Below are positions 34,056-42,897 of a stretch of DNA of 64,000 nucleotides, one piece after another. How positions within the stretch are numbered: the stretch's first letter is position 1; every line of letters starts with the position of its first letter. The position numbers and the translations under genes are program-made. The stretch comes from Microcystis wesenbergii NRERC-220 (GTDB lineage: Bacteria; Cyanobacteriota; Cyanobacteriia; Cyanobacteriales; Microcystaceae): positions 2,679,501-2,743,500 of the forward strand of contig NZ_JAVSJA010000001.1 of the NCBI RefSeq assembly GCF_032027425.1, given 5' to 3'. Below the pieces are notes generated by a model. It did no database searches and was not told the DNA's origin. It saw nothing but the letters and a program-made list of their open reading frames with translations.

Positions 34056-35528
34056 ATGTCTGCCACTGAATACGAAGCAATTATCGGTTTAGAAACCCAC
34101 TGTCAACTCAACACCAAAAGCAAGATATTTTGTTCCTGTCCCACCAACTTCGATAGTCCCCCCAATACTAACGTCTGTCCCGTCTGTTTGGGTTATCCGG
34201 GGGTATTACCCGTCCTTAACCAAGAAGTCCTGGCCAGTGCCGTTAAACTGGGATTAGCTATCGATGGTAAAATCACACCTCATAGCAAATTCGATCGCAA
34301 ACAGTATTTTTATCCCGACCTGCCGAAAAATTATCAAATTTCCCAGTATGATCTCCCTATTGTCGAACAGGGTCAACTAGAAATCGAGATCGTCGATAAA
34401 AAAACTAAGGAAGTTAGCCGCAAAATTATCGGCATTACCCGTCTGCACATGGAAGAAGACGCGGGAAAACTGGTTCATGCTGGCAGCGAACGTCTCTCCG
34501 GTTCCACCCATTCCCTCGTGGATTTTAATCGTACAGGTGTACCATTATTGGAAATCGTCTCGGAACCGGATTTACGCACCGGGGCCGAAGCGGCGGAATA
34601 TGCCCAAGAATTACGGCGTTTAGTGCGTTATCTCGGCATCAGTGACGGCAATATGCAGGAGGGTTCCCTGCGCTGCGATGTCAATATTTCCGTTCGTAAA
34701 AAAGGCACTGAAAAGTTCGGGACTAAGGTAGAAATTAAAAATATGAACTCCTTTAGTGCTATCCAAAAAGCCATAGAATACGAGATCGATCGACAAATTG
34801 AAGCGATCAAAAATGGGGAATTGATCGTACAGGAAACCCGTCTTTGGGAAGAAGCTACTCAGCGGACGATTAGTATGCGGAAAAAAGAAGGTTCTAGCGA
34901 TTATCGCTATTTTCCCGAACCGGATTTACCCCCCCTAGAAGTCTCCCCCGAACAGTTAAAAGCTTGGGCGGAAGAATTACCAGAATTACCCGCTCGTAAA
35001 CGTCTTCGTTATGAAGAAGAATTTGGTCTTTCCCCCTACGATGCCAGGGTTTTAACCGATGATCGCACCGTGGCCGAATATTTTGAAACTGCCGTAATTG
35101 CGGGGGCAAATGCGAAATTAGTCGCTAACTGGATCAGTCAAGATATCGCCGCTTATTTGAATAATAATAAGCTGACAATCACGGAAATTGCCCTGCAAGC
35201 ATCAGACTTAGCCGAATTAGTTAAACTGATTGAAACGGGAACAATTAGTGGCAAAATTGCTAAGGAAATTTTACCCGAACTTCTCAGCCAAGGCGGTTCA
35301 CCAAAAGCGCTGGTGGAAAAGAAAGGATTAATACAAATTTCTGACACTTCTGCGATCGAAAAACTGATCGAGGAAATTATCGCCGCCCATCCAAGCGAGT
35401 TAGAAAAATTCCGGGCGGGTAAAACCAATCTTAAGGGATTTTTTGTCGGTCAAGTCATGAAAAAAAGCGGCGGTAAAGCCGATCCTAAATTAACTAGCCA
35501 AATCTTAGATCAAAAACTTTCTGGTTAG
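34056..35528 (+). CDS. gatB: Asp/Glu-tRNA(Asn/Gln) amidotransferase subunit B
   Basis: GatB is the tRNA-binding and kinase subunit of the GatCAB complex, which converts Glu-tRNA-Gln and Asp-tRNA-Asn to their amide forms. The 490-residue length is normal. Motifs are IIGLETHCQLNTKSKIFC, CPVCLGYPGVLPVLN, RKQYFYPDLPKNYQISQYD, MEEDAGKLVH and RTGVPLLEIVSEPD. The C-terminal YqeY-like domain ends with TNLKGFFVGQVMKKSGGKAD. The partner genes gatA and gatC are not nearby, as is common in cyanobacteria. Confidence 0.98.
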   Translation: MSATEYEAIIGLETHCQLNTKSKIFCSCPTNFDSPPNTNVCPVCLGYPGVLPVLNQEVLASAVKLGLAIDGKITPHSKFDRKQYFYPDLPKNYQISQYDLPIVEQGQLEIEIVDKKTKEVSRKIIGITRLHMEEDAGKLVHAGSERLSGSTHSLVDFNRTGVPLLEIVSEPDLRTGAEAAEYAQELRRLVRYLGISDGNMQEGSLRCDVNISVRKKGTEKFGTKVEIKNMNSFSAIQKAIEYEIDRQIEAIKNGELIVQETRLWEEATQRTISMRKKEGSSDYRYFPEPDLPPLEVSPEQLKAWAEELPELPARKRLRYEEEFGLSPYDARVLTDDRTVAEYFETAVIAGANAKLVANWISQDIAAYLNNNKLTITEIALQASDLAELVKLIETGTISGKIAKEILPELLSQGGSPKALVEKKGLIQISDTSAIEKLIEEIIAAHPSELEKFRAGKTNLKGFFVGQVMKKSGGKADPKLTSQILDQKLSG

Positions 35529-35653
35529 TTATATTCAGTGATCAGTAAACAGTAATCAGTAATCAGTGGGGAGCTTTTTTTCAATGTTGCCAAAGGCACG
35601 GCGTAGCCGTCCAGTAAACAGTAAACAGTAATCAGTGAACTTAAAACTCAAAT

Positions 35654-35762
35654 CTGATAACTGGTAACTGGTAACTGATAACTGATAACTGATAACTGAT
35701 AACTGATAACTGATAACTGATAACTGATAACTGATAACTGATAACTGATAACCGATAACTGA
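35654..35762. repeat. Heptamer tandem repeat (TAACTGA units) before parA
   Basis: About fifteen uninterrupted TGATAAC units end two bases before the parA start. Related CAGTAAACAGTAATCAG blocks lie at 35535-35566 and 35612-35640. The repeats contain false open frames of VISYQLS type. Confidence 0.95.
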
Positions 35763-35764
35763 AA

Positions 35765-36430
35765 ATGCCAAATTCCCCAACCACCTCGCAATTAAAGCCT
35801 AATAGCCCAAAAATTCTCGCTGTTGTCAACGGTAAAGGTGGTGTGGGTAAAACCACCACTGCGGTCAATTTAGCGGCAATTTGGGGGCAGAATCAGCGTG
35901 TTTTGCTGGTGGATGCGGATCCGCAGGGTTCCTCCACTTGGTGGGTGGAAAGAAATCAAGCGGGTATGGTATTTGATTTAGCCAAGCAAATTAATACAGA
36001 GAAATTAGGAGAATTGCGTCAAATTATCGAGTACGATCTGATCGTGATTGACACACCACCAGCTTTGCGTTCCGAATTACTTACGGCAGTAATAGCAGAA
36101 TCAGATTATTTAATTTTACCGACTCCTCCCGCACCGATGGATTTAATGGCTTTAATTGACACGGTACGCACGGCAGTTAAACCCCTAGGAATTGCCTATC
36201 GGGTTTTATTAACAAAAGTGGATTCTCGTAGTCTTAAGGAAACTTTGGAAGCACAAAATACTTTATTAGAATTAGGTATTCCCGCCTGTCATGCTTTTGT
36301 CAGAAATTATAAGGCCCACGAAAAAGCCGTTTTAGACGGGGTAGCTATTACCAATTGGCGCGGTAAAAATGCCCAAGAAGCCAGCGCCGATTATCGTCGT
36401 GTGGCCGAAGAATTAGAACGGGATTGGTAG
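35765..36430 (+). CDS. ParA-family ATPase
   Basis: The 221-residue protein has the deviant Walker [16 protein letters not shown], the Walker A' [14 protein letters not shown] and Walker [11 protein letters not shown]. It lacks an N-terminal DNA-binding extension and is not paired with parB. It is therefore an orphan ParA/MinD-like protein, possibly for positioning a cellular cargo (for example carboxysomes use McdA) or part of a lost plasmid segregation unit. The start codon abuts a heptamer repeat block. Confidence 0.9.
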   Translation: MPNSPTTSQLKPNSPKILAVVNGKGGVGKTTTAVNLAAIWGQNQRVLLVDADPQGSSTWWVERNQAGMVFDLAKQINTEKLGELRQIIEYDLIVIDTPPALRSELLTAVIAESDYLILPTPPAPMDLMALIDTVRTAVKPLGIAYRVLLTKVDSRSLKETLEAQNTLLELGIPACHAFVRNYKAHEKAVLDGVAITNWRGKNAQEASADYRRVAEELERDW

Positions 36431-36447
36431 ATTTAAGGACAGGTTTT

Positions 36448-36900
36448 CTAAGCACAATATTTTTGCAGTAAAGAAATCACTAAATCTAGACCATCGGGCT
36501 GAACTTGAACAGTATAGGCTTCCGCTTCAATTTGTCTGCTAAAACCCTCATAATTCATAAAAAATCTTCTAGTCATTGCCGGTGGTTCTATGCCTAAATT
36601 GAGTGCTTTAACTGTTTTGCCTCCATGACAAAGTTGAGCGGCATGGACAGCTTCATGAATTAATGTCGGTCGGGCAATACCTAAGTCAAAAACTAGGGGA
36701 TGAATCCAAATAATTCTAGTTTTACTATCAAATAACCCGTAGGCTCCTCGCACTGGTGGCGGGGAAATTTTAACGATAAAATTGTGTTTTTCTAGAGCTT
36801 TTTGCAGCAGTAAAAAATCAGAATTCGCTGCCGATAAATTTTCTCCTCCAGCTAATTGCATCCCTAGAAAAACAGCAGCGATTGTGTAATAAATGCCCAT
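36448..36900 (-). CDS. Putative small zincin-like protein
   Basis: The 150-residue protein contains HEAVHAAQLCHGG near residues 82-94, a HExxH-type zinc site, with a possible third ligand Glu in QIEAEAYTVQ about 40 residues later. The N-terminus is a hydrophobic segment (YYTIAAVFLGMQLAGG) that may be a signal anchor. Similar short proteins occur in cyanobacteria, without described substrate. It is a neighbour of the J-domain gene on the same strand (48 bp away). Confidence 0.65.
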   Translation of the reverse strand: MGIYYTIAAVFLGMQLAGGENLSAANSDFLLLQKALEKHNFIVKISPPPVRGAYGLFDSKTRIIWIHPLVFDLGIARPTLIHEAVHAAQLCHGGKTVKALNLGIEPPAMTRRFFMNYEGFSRQIEAEAYTVQVQPDGLDLVISLLQKYCA

Positions 36901-36948
36901 CAGGTGATAGTTCCTATTAAAAAAATATCAAAATTAGCAGGAGGTTAT

Positions 36949-37734
36949 TCATTGATGAATCGAACCATCGGGGAGAATTGTTCCCGTTAAAATTGCTCCA
37001 GTTAATTTCACCATAATACGCTTACCAAAGCCAATTTTTGCCCCGCGTAAATCCGCCGCCGACAGATCTGCCCCGCTTAAATCCGCCCCGATGAGATTGG
37101 CTTCCTGTAAATTTGCGCCTTTAAGGTTAGCTTCGAGGAGATTGGCGCGAAAAAGATTAGCCTTGTACAGATTAGCCTTTTCTAGGTTAACTTTGTGCAG
37201 GAAGCTATCGCTTAAGTCGGCATGGCTTAAATCTGCCCCGATGAGACTGCGACTAGAGAGATCTTTTTCTTTCAGGTTGGCTCCCTGTAAATCGGCTCCG
37301 TTTAAATCCCGATAGTGAGGGCGCCAGGCGGCATGATTGTGGACCTGATGGTTATTCTGGGAGTGGCTGTGTTGACTATGGGTTTGTTGACTATGGGTTT
37401 TATGACTGTGGGTTTGGGAATTTTGGCCGGGTTGGCTAGGGTGAGGCTGATAGGGGGAAGCAGTTTTATAGGCGTGGGCGGGCTGTTTTTCAGTTTTAGG
37501 GGCGGAATTGGAGCGTTTAGGAGAATTTTGATGAATTTGCCGCAATTGTTCCCTAGCTTGGTTAATTTCTTGCAGTTTAGCGGTGGCTTTTTCCAAAAGA
37601 CGCTGATTATCTTTGGGAATGCGATCGGGATGCCAAATAAACACCAAGTCTTTGTAGGCTTGATTGATCTCGTCGAGAGATGCCCCATGATCTAACCCTA
37701 AAACTTTATAGTATCGCTCCAATTCTTTCATCAT
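36949..37734 (-). CDS. J-domain and pentapeptide-repeat fusion protein
   Basis: The 261-residue protein has an N-terminal J domain (about 5-70) with YYKVLGLDHGASLDEINQAY and the HPD motif in VFIWHPDRIPKDNQ. A His/Ser/Gln-rich linker follows (HSHKTHSQQTHSQHSHSQNN, about 107-132). From about 140 to the end are some 20 pentapeptide repeats of ADLSG/ANLKG type forming a right-handed quadrilateral beta-helix. The J domain should recruit DnaK. The His-rich linker could bind metal. No membrane segment is seen. Confidence 0.88.
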   Translation of the reverse strand: MMKELERYYKVLGLDHGASLDEINQAYKDLVFIWHPDRIPKDNQRLLEKATAKLQEINQAREQLRQIHQNSPKRSNSAPKTEKQPAHAYKTASPYQPHPSQPGQNSQTHSHKTHSQQTHSQHSHSQNNHQVHNHAAWRPHYRDLNGADLQGANLKEKDLSSRSLIGADLSHADLSDSFLHKVNLEKANLYKANLFRANLLEANLKGANLQEANLIGADLSGADLSAADLRGAKIGFGKRIMVKLTGAILTGTILPDGSIHQ

Positions 37735-38369
37735 CGAAGTCCTAGTACAAGGATAAAAGCATTAACGGCCACAATTCCTCTGAGTCTTGTCGGATTTTCT
37801 AAGATAGGATTTCTTTAGGATAATTTGACTCTGGGAGAGTTGCCATAAAATTTGAGAAAATGTCTGGTAATTAAAAAAATCTCGTTTTTCTATCCTGTTT
37901 TGTGGCGTAATTGTATAGCACATAACAGCAAAATTAGCAAATTTTTGATACAAAACTTGATTTATGCTGTTGGGGAAGTGAGGAAGTGGGGAGATTTGGT
38001 CAGTTATCAGTGAACAGTAAACAGTAATCAGTGAAAAGACAGCACTGTTGTTGTCGTCCATATACTACTCACTTAACACTCCAGGTTCTTCGGTTTGTGT
38101 TATGCAATGGACGGGGTTATAAGGAATGAAACCCTTATGGAGAAAAACATTTAGCGATTTTTGTCAATTGTTTTTGCTCTAGAACGAACTAATCAATTAA
38201 GTCTCTTGCCAGATAAGGATTTAGTCGATTTATGCCACCCGATGGAACCATCCCGAGTAACGAAGAGCCAGAGTCCCACTGATAACTGGTAACTGATCAC
38301 TGATAACTGAAAAAGCTGACTCCCGACTGCTGTATGATAAAACTTGTCCCGATAGGATAAATCAAGGTC
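37735..38369. other. Intergenic region, 635 bp, with repeats
   Basis: There are AACAGTAAACAGTAATCAG units near 38010-38036 and TAACTGATCACTGATAACTG near 38285-38305. A 99-codon minus-strand frame (37762-38061) begins inside the repeat and lacks coding character. The part from 38095 to 38275 shows no recognisable gene; it may be a decayed mobile element. Confidence 0.5.
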
Positions 38370-39407
38370 GTGAAATTTGGTCAGTGGGTGGGGTTTATCT
38401 GTTTAATAATGGCTCTCTATGTATTGTGGCAGATTCGACAGCTATTATTATTGATTTTTATGGCGATCGTGTTTACCGTAGCCTTAAATAGATGTGTGAA
38501 AGGATTGCAGAGATTAGGGATTAAAAGGGGTTTGGCTATTTTAATCACCCTGCTGACGAGTCTAGGAATTGTGATTTTATTTTTTATAATTATTGTTCCT
38601 CCCTTTATCGAACAGTTTCAAAAATTAATTGAACTTTTACCGCAAGCTTGGGATTTAGTCCGCAATAACTCGATTCGATGGCGACAACAATTTCAATTTG
38701 ATTGGTTGCCATCGCTGCCTAATTTAAGTGATTTAGTCCAGCAGTTACAACCCTTAGGAACCTTCGTTTTTAGTAACTTTTTTACCTTCTTTTCTAACTC
38801 AGTTGCGGCAATTTTGCAATTATTATTCGTGCTGGTGTTAGCAATGATGATGTTAGCCAACCCCCAACCCTATCGACAAGCTTTCTTAAAATTATTTCCT
38901 AACTTCTATCGTCGTCGTGCTGAGGAAATTCTTACCCTATCGGAAGCCGGTTTAGGTAATTGGTTGTTGGGAATTGCCATTAGTTCAACTATGGTAGGAT
39001 TATTCAGTGGTTTCGGTCTTTTGGTTCTACAAATTAATCTAGTTCTCGTTCATGCTATCCTAGCAGGATTGCTCAATTTTATCCCTAATATCGGACCGAC
39101 TGCTAGTGTGATTTTTCCGATCCTCATTGCTGTTATCGATGCACCTTGGAAAATTGTCGCTATTCTGATTCTCTATTTTATTATCCAAAATGTCGAAAGT
39201 TATTGGCTGACACCCACTGTCATGGCTAAACAGGTATCTTTACTACCGGCAATTACCCTAATCGCTCAAATTTTCTTTGCTCAAATGTTTGGCATCTTAG
39301 GTTTATTATTGGCTTTACCTTTGACAGTGGTAGTAAAAACATGGTTAGATGAATTATTATTCAAAGACATTTTAGATCAATGGGATCACGGTCATAACAA
39401 ATCTTAA
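38370..39407 (+). CDS. AI-2E family transporter
   Basis: The 345-residue integral membrane protein has about eight hydrophobic helices. Typical features are LGIKRGLAILITLLTSLGI, IVPPFIEQF, the lumenal amphipathic region (SLPNLSDLVQQLQPLG), GLLNFIPNIGPTASVIFP and the C-terminal ESYWLTPTVMAKQVSLLPA. Members export autoinducer-2 or exchange sodium and protons, depending on the subgroup. GTG at 38370 is used as the start. A gene for a solute-binding protein follows after 18 bp, so they are likely cotranscribed. Confidence 0.9.
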   Translation: MKFGQWVGFICLIMALYVLWQIRQLLLLIFMAIVFTVALNRCVKGLQRLGIKRGLAILITLLTSLGIVILFFIIIVPPFIEQFQKLIELLPQAWDLVRNNSIRWRQQFQFDWLPSLPNLSDLVQQLQPLGTFVFSNFFTFFSNSVAAILQLLFVLVLAMMMLANPQPYRQAFLKLFPNFYRRRAEEILTLSEAGLGNWLLGIAISSTMVGLFSGFGLLVLQINLVLVHAILAGLLNFIPNIGPTASVIFPILIAVIDAPWKIVAILILYFIIQNVESYWLTPTVMAKQVSLLPAITLIAQIFFAQMFGILGLLLALPLTVVVKTWLDELLFKDILDQWDHGHNKS

Positions 39408-39425
39408 ATAATCTCGGCAAAAACC

Positions 39426-40283
39426 ATGAAATTAATCATTCTTACTCTCGTTATTTTATCTAATGTTTTTGCTGCTCTCCCAGCTAAGTCTGAAACAGTG
39501 CTAGAAAAAATTAAACGCACGGGATTATTAGAAGTAGCGATGAGAGAAGATGCGATTCCTTTTGGCTATCGAGATAGTAATAATAATTTGCAGGGATTAT
39601 GCTTAGATTTTATCCAATTGCTCAGGGAGGAACTCAAGCATAAATTAAACCTCCGAATCATCAGTGTCAAAATTTATAAATCAACTTTATTTAATCGCTT
39701 CCAGTTATTGGAAAATAAAACCGTTGATTTCGAGTGTGGTCCTAATAGTATCAGAAAAAATATACCCAATGTTGTCAGTTTTTCCCGTCCTTTTTTTGTG
39801 ACGGGAACTCAGTTTTTAGTTCGGAGTGATAGTCAGAAGAATTTTAACTTTTCCTCGTCCTTAGAAGGTATAAGTATTGGAGTTTTGCGAGATACCAGCA
39901 CTCAAGAATTATTAAGACAAAAATATCCTCTTGCTACCTATCAGGAATTTCAAGGAGTGACGGGAAGACTGCGAGGTATCCAAAGTTTAAGAAGGAATAG
40001 AATAGATGCTTTTGCTAGTGATGGTATTCTGCTAATTGGAGAAGCTGTCATTCTCGGTTTATCCCTAGGAAAAGATTATCAACTTATCCCCCGCAATCCT
40101 TTAAATTGTGATTATTATGGTTTTATTCTTCCCGCTAATGATTCCCAATGGCAAGAGTTTATTAATGGGGTTATCGTCACCAGTGAGAACAGAAATATTT
40201 TTAAAACATGGTTTAATGAAGTTGCTTCCTATTTTATACATACCTGGCAGTATTGTCGTAATAATCCCGAAGAATCCAGGTAA
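39426..40283 (+). CDS. Family 3 extracellular solute-binding protein
   Basis: The 285-residue protein has a signal peptide (about 1-22) and the type II periplasmic binding fold: LEVAMREDAIPFGYRDSNNN, LRIISVKIYKSTLFNRFQ and SFSRPFFVTGTQFLVR. The arginine and aspartate that clamp amino acid ligands appear in the SFSRPFF region and in ASDGILL. No permease or ATPase gene is adjacent, so it may serve a transporter encoded elsewhere or act as a receptor. It lies between AI-2E and DUF2079 genes. Confidence 0.87.
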   Translation: MKLIILTLVILSNVFAALPAKSETVLEKIKRTGLLEVAMREDAIPFGYRDSNNNLQGLCLDFIQLLREELKHKLNLRIISVKIYKSTLFNRFQLLENKTVDFECGPNSIRKNIPNVVSFSRPFFVTGTQFLVRSDSQKNFNFSSSLEGISIGVLRDTSTQELLRQKYPLATYQEFQGVTGRLRGIQSLRRNRIDAFASDGILLIGEAVILGLSLGKDYQLIPRNPLNCDYYGFILPANDSQWQEFINGVIVTSENRNIFKTWFNEVASYFIHTWQYCRNNPEESR

Positions 40284-40295
40284 AACTTGATAATT

Positions 40296-41702
40296 ATGCA
40301 CAAAAAAAATTATTTATTTTGGTTAGTTATTTGCGGCACAATAATCCTGTTTATTTGCAGCAGCATCAGACATATTTTATTTCAATCTAACGCTCTCGAT
40401 CTTGGTTGGTTCGATCAGGGAGTTTACCTAATTTCTCAAGGTAAACCACCGATTATATCTTTTGTTGACTACCATATTTTAGGCGACCATATCGCTTTTA
40501 TTCTCTATCCTATAGCCTTACTTTATAAAATTTATCCTAGCGTTTATTGGTTGCTTTTCTTACAAGCTTTTTCCCTTTCTATTGCCGTTTTTCCCCTCTG
40601 GCAATTGGCAATAGAAGCGGGATTAGAAGAAAAAAAAGCTTATACATTAGCCTTAGTTTATCTGCTCTATCCTTTGATTTTTAACGTTAATCTCTTTGAT
40701 TTTCATCCTGAAGTTATCGCAGTTTCAGCCATTTTTTGGACAATTTTGGCCGCAAGATTAAATAATCTCTGGGGATTTTGTCTAGGAATCATTGTTATTC
40801 TCGGTTGTAAAGCAATTCTCTCTTTAACATTGTTGGGAATGGGTATCTGGTTACTTCTCTGGGAAAAGAAAAAAATCCCAGGAATAATTGCTATTATCAC
40901 TGGCATTCTTTGGTTTATTATCGCCACGAAATTATTAATCCCTCTCCTGACAGGAAAATCAGCAGTTATTGAAATGGCTGATTCTCGATATAGTTATCTA
41001 GGAGATAGTTTACCGGCAATTATCTTTAATCTTTTCCTCAAACCCGATCTTGTCTTGGGAAAAATCTTTACTGGCAATAATCTAGAATACTTAATCCTAT
41101 TAATTATTCCCTTAGTTTGGGGTTTATCCTGGCGTTATTCTGCCCCAATAATTGCTGCTATTCCCGCACTCGCTTTAAATTTATTGGCAGATCATGCCCC
41201 ACAAAAAAACTTAACCACTCAATATTCCCTGCCAATTTTGCCCTTTTTATTTCTAGCGGTTATCGCCACTTTAGCCCATAATGGTAACTGGTTAAAAAAA
41301 CCTAAATGGATAATTACTTGGGCAACTATTGCCTTTCTTGCCTTAGCTAAATACGGCTATTTTTGGTCACTATATTTAAATTCCCTCGATACTTGGTCCG
41401 CCACCCAAAAAGCTCTAACCCAAATTACCACCAGTGAGAGTGTCTTGACTACTTCTAGAATTGCCCCCCATCTTACCCATCGAGAAATGATCAAATTAGC
41501 GATCGAAGGTTCCCAATCCCTCGATTTAAATCAATTTAATTATATCCTACTCGATCGCCGTCATCCCGGTTGGTCTAGTTCACCAGAACTAATTGATGAT
41601 CACTTAAATAAACTGAATCAAAATGAGAACTTTCAGTTAATCGTTAATCAGGATCATGTGTTTTTATATCGGGCCTTGACAACCCCTCAAGGAACAAAAT
41701 AA
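40296..41702 (+). CDS. DUF2079 membrane protein
   Basis: The protein of 468 residues from ATG at 40296 has about 10-12 membrane helices. It shows the DUF2079 N-terminal signature NALDLGWFDQGVYLISQGKP, then DYHILGDHIAFILYPIA. The layout resembles GT-C glycosyltransferases, but no catalytic site is certain. A TTG at 40287 is an alternative start with a 3-bp gap to the previous gene. Its 3' end overlaps convergent miaA by 59 bp. Confidence 0.88.
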   Translation: MHKKNYLFWLVICGTIILFICSSIRHILFQSNALDLGWFDQGVYLISQGKPPIISFVDYHILGDHIAFILYPIALLYKIYPSVYWLLFLQAFSLSIAVFPLWQLAIEAGLEEKKAYTLALVYLLYPLIFNVNLFDFHPEVIAVSAIFWTILAARLNNLWGFCLGIIVILGCKAILSLTLLGMGIWLLLWEKKKIPGIIAIITGILWFIIATKLLIPLLTGKSAVIEMADSRYSYLGDSLPAIIFNLFLKPDLVLGKIFTGNNLEYLILLIIPLVWGLSWRYSAPIIAAIPALALNLLADHAPQKNLTTQYSLPILPFLFLAVIATLAHNGNWLKKPKWIITWATIAFLALAKYGYFWSLYLNSLDTWSATQKALTQITTSESVLTTSRIAPHLTHREMIKLAIEGSQSLDLNQFNYILLDRRHPGWSSSPELIDDHLNKLNQNENFQLIVNQDHVFLYRALTTPQGTK

Positions 41703-42594
41703 TTTGTCGTTCCACCGATTCCAATAAATTTTCTTTATCGATGGGAAACCAAACAATATCAGCATCGGCACGAAACCAAGTGCGCTGACGTTTGGCAAAT
41801 TGACGGGTGTGGAGGATAATTAAATCGATCGCCTGTTCTAAAGAAATTTCTCCGAGGAGATATTGCTTAATTTCTGCATAACCCAAAGTCTGCAAAAGTG
41901 GCAAATCCCAACCGTATTTATCCCCCAAATGCTGCACCTCTGCTACTAATCCTTTTGCAATCATTTGATCAGTGCGAACAGTGATCCGCTTGTCTAAACT
42001 TTCTGGGGAACAATCTAAACCAATTTGTAAAATTGGATAAGTGGGGGGATTTTCTCCCTGCTGACTAGAGATAGGTTTTCCTGTCAGATAAAAAACCTCT
42101 AAAGCGCGTAAAGTCCTGACCTGATCATGGGGATGAATTTTTTTAGCGGCCTCTTCATCTACCTGCATCAGAATTTGATAAAGATAGGATTGTCCTAAAG
42201 CTTGTAATTGCCGTCTTAAATCCGGTTGAGGAGAAACCCTCGGTATTTTTAAACCTTTGACAATGGACTTGATATAAAGTCCCGTACCACCGACCAAAAA
42301 CAGAGGAGAATAGTGGAGAGTGGTGATTAAATCCTCAGCTTGTTCTTGGTACTGTGCTAGGGTAAAATTATCTTGAGGATCACAAATATCAATTAGATAA
42401 TGGGGAATCCGCTGACATTCTTCTAAGCTAGGTTTAGCGGTGCCAATATTAAATTCTCGATAGATTTGTCGGGAATCGGCACTGAGAATTACTGAATTAA
42501 ACTTTTCAGCCAATTGTAGGGCTAAACTTGATTTTCCCGTGGCAGTTGCCCCACAAATAACAATTAAAATAGGTAAAGAGGAAGTAGTCATCAA
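41644..42594 (-). CDS. miaA: tRNA dimethylallyltransferase
   Basis: MiaA transfers dimethylallyl from DMAPP to A37 of tRNAs reading UNN codons. The 316-residue protein has the P-loop VICGATATGKSSLA, SADSRQIYREFNIGTAKPS and LVGGTGLYIKSIVKG, which is complete. The insertion domain and the C-terminal LIILHTRQFAKRQRTWFRAD are present. The C-terminal tail after WFPIDKE overlaps the convergent DUF2079 gene by 59 bp. Confidence 0.97.
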   Translation of the reverse strand: MMTTSSLPILIVICGATATGKSSLALQLAEKFNSVILSADSRQIYREFNIGTAKPSLEECQRIPHYLIDICDPQDNFTLAQYQEQAEDLITTLHYSPLFLVGGTGLYIKSIVKGLKIPRVSPQPDLRRQLQALGQSYLYQILMQVDEEAAKKIHPHDQVRTLRALEVFYLTGKPISSQQGENPPTYPILQIGLDCSPESLDKRITVRTDQMIAKGLVAEVQHLGDKYGWDLPLLQTLGYAEIKQYLLGEISLEQAIDLIILHTRQFAKRQRTWFRADADIVWFPIDKENLLESVERQIILFLEGLSRPDIKTHDPD

Positions 42595-42646
42595 TGCTAC
42601 ATGACAGTGAACAGTAATCAGTGAAAAGACAGGAATGTTAAGCTAA

Positions 42647-42770
42647 GTAGGTAGGCGTTAAAAATTATCAGACATCCCCTCATCAAGGTAGGGTTGATTC
42701 ATGAATCAACCCTACTTATCAAGGGGGGATTAAGGGGGGATATATCTTCAATTTAATTATAACCACTTAC
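42647..42770. mobile_element. TTAA-type MITE
   Basis: The 124-bp element starts GTAGGTAGGCGTTAAAAA and ends AATTATAACCACTTAC. Flanks are CTAA and TTAA. It contains the nested palindrome AGGGTTGATTCATGAATCAA (continuing CCCT) at about 42688. It lies between miaA and ftsH. Confidence 0.82.
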
Positions 42771-42844
42771 TTAAGACGCACTTAAACAGGGTATTGTTAA
42801 GCTGATTAACAGCTTATCAGCAAGAAATTAAGTTTGTCATTTAA

Positions 42845-42876
42845 CAAAAAAAACAGCACCCTTCAGGATGCTGTTT
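42845..42876 (-). terminator. Rho-independent terminator of ftsH
   Basis: On the minus strand AACAGCATCC, a TGAA loop and GGGTGCTGTT form a 10-bp stem with one mismatch, followed by a run of eight or more T. It begins 22 bp after the ftsH stop codon. Confidence 0.9.
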
Positions 42877-42897
42877 GTCAAGAAAATGTTACAAAAC

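Noticed and set aside
33791-34069. 92-codon open frame before gatB
   Set aside because: It overlaps the gatB start and has no coding character or ribosome-binding site.
35556-35868. Two minus-strand open frames of VISYQLS repeats
   Set aside because: They are translations of the TAACTGA array, which has no stop in some phases.
37762-38061. 99-codon minus-strand open frame
   Set aside because: It begins in a heptamer repeat and its translation resembles repeat-derived VYCSLITDQ sequence.
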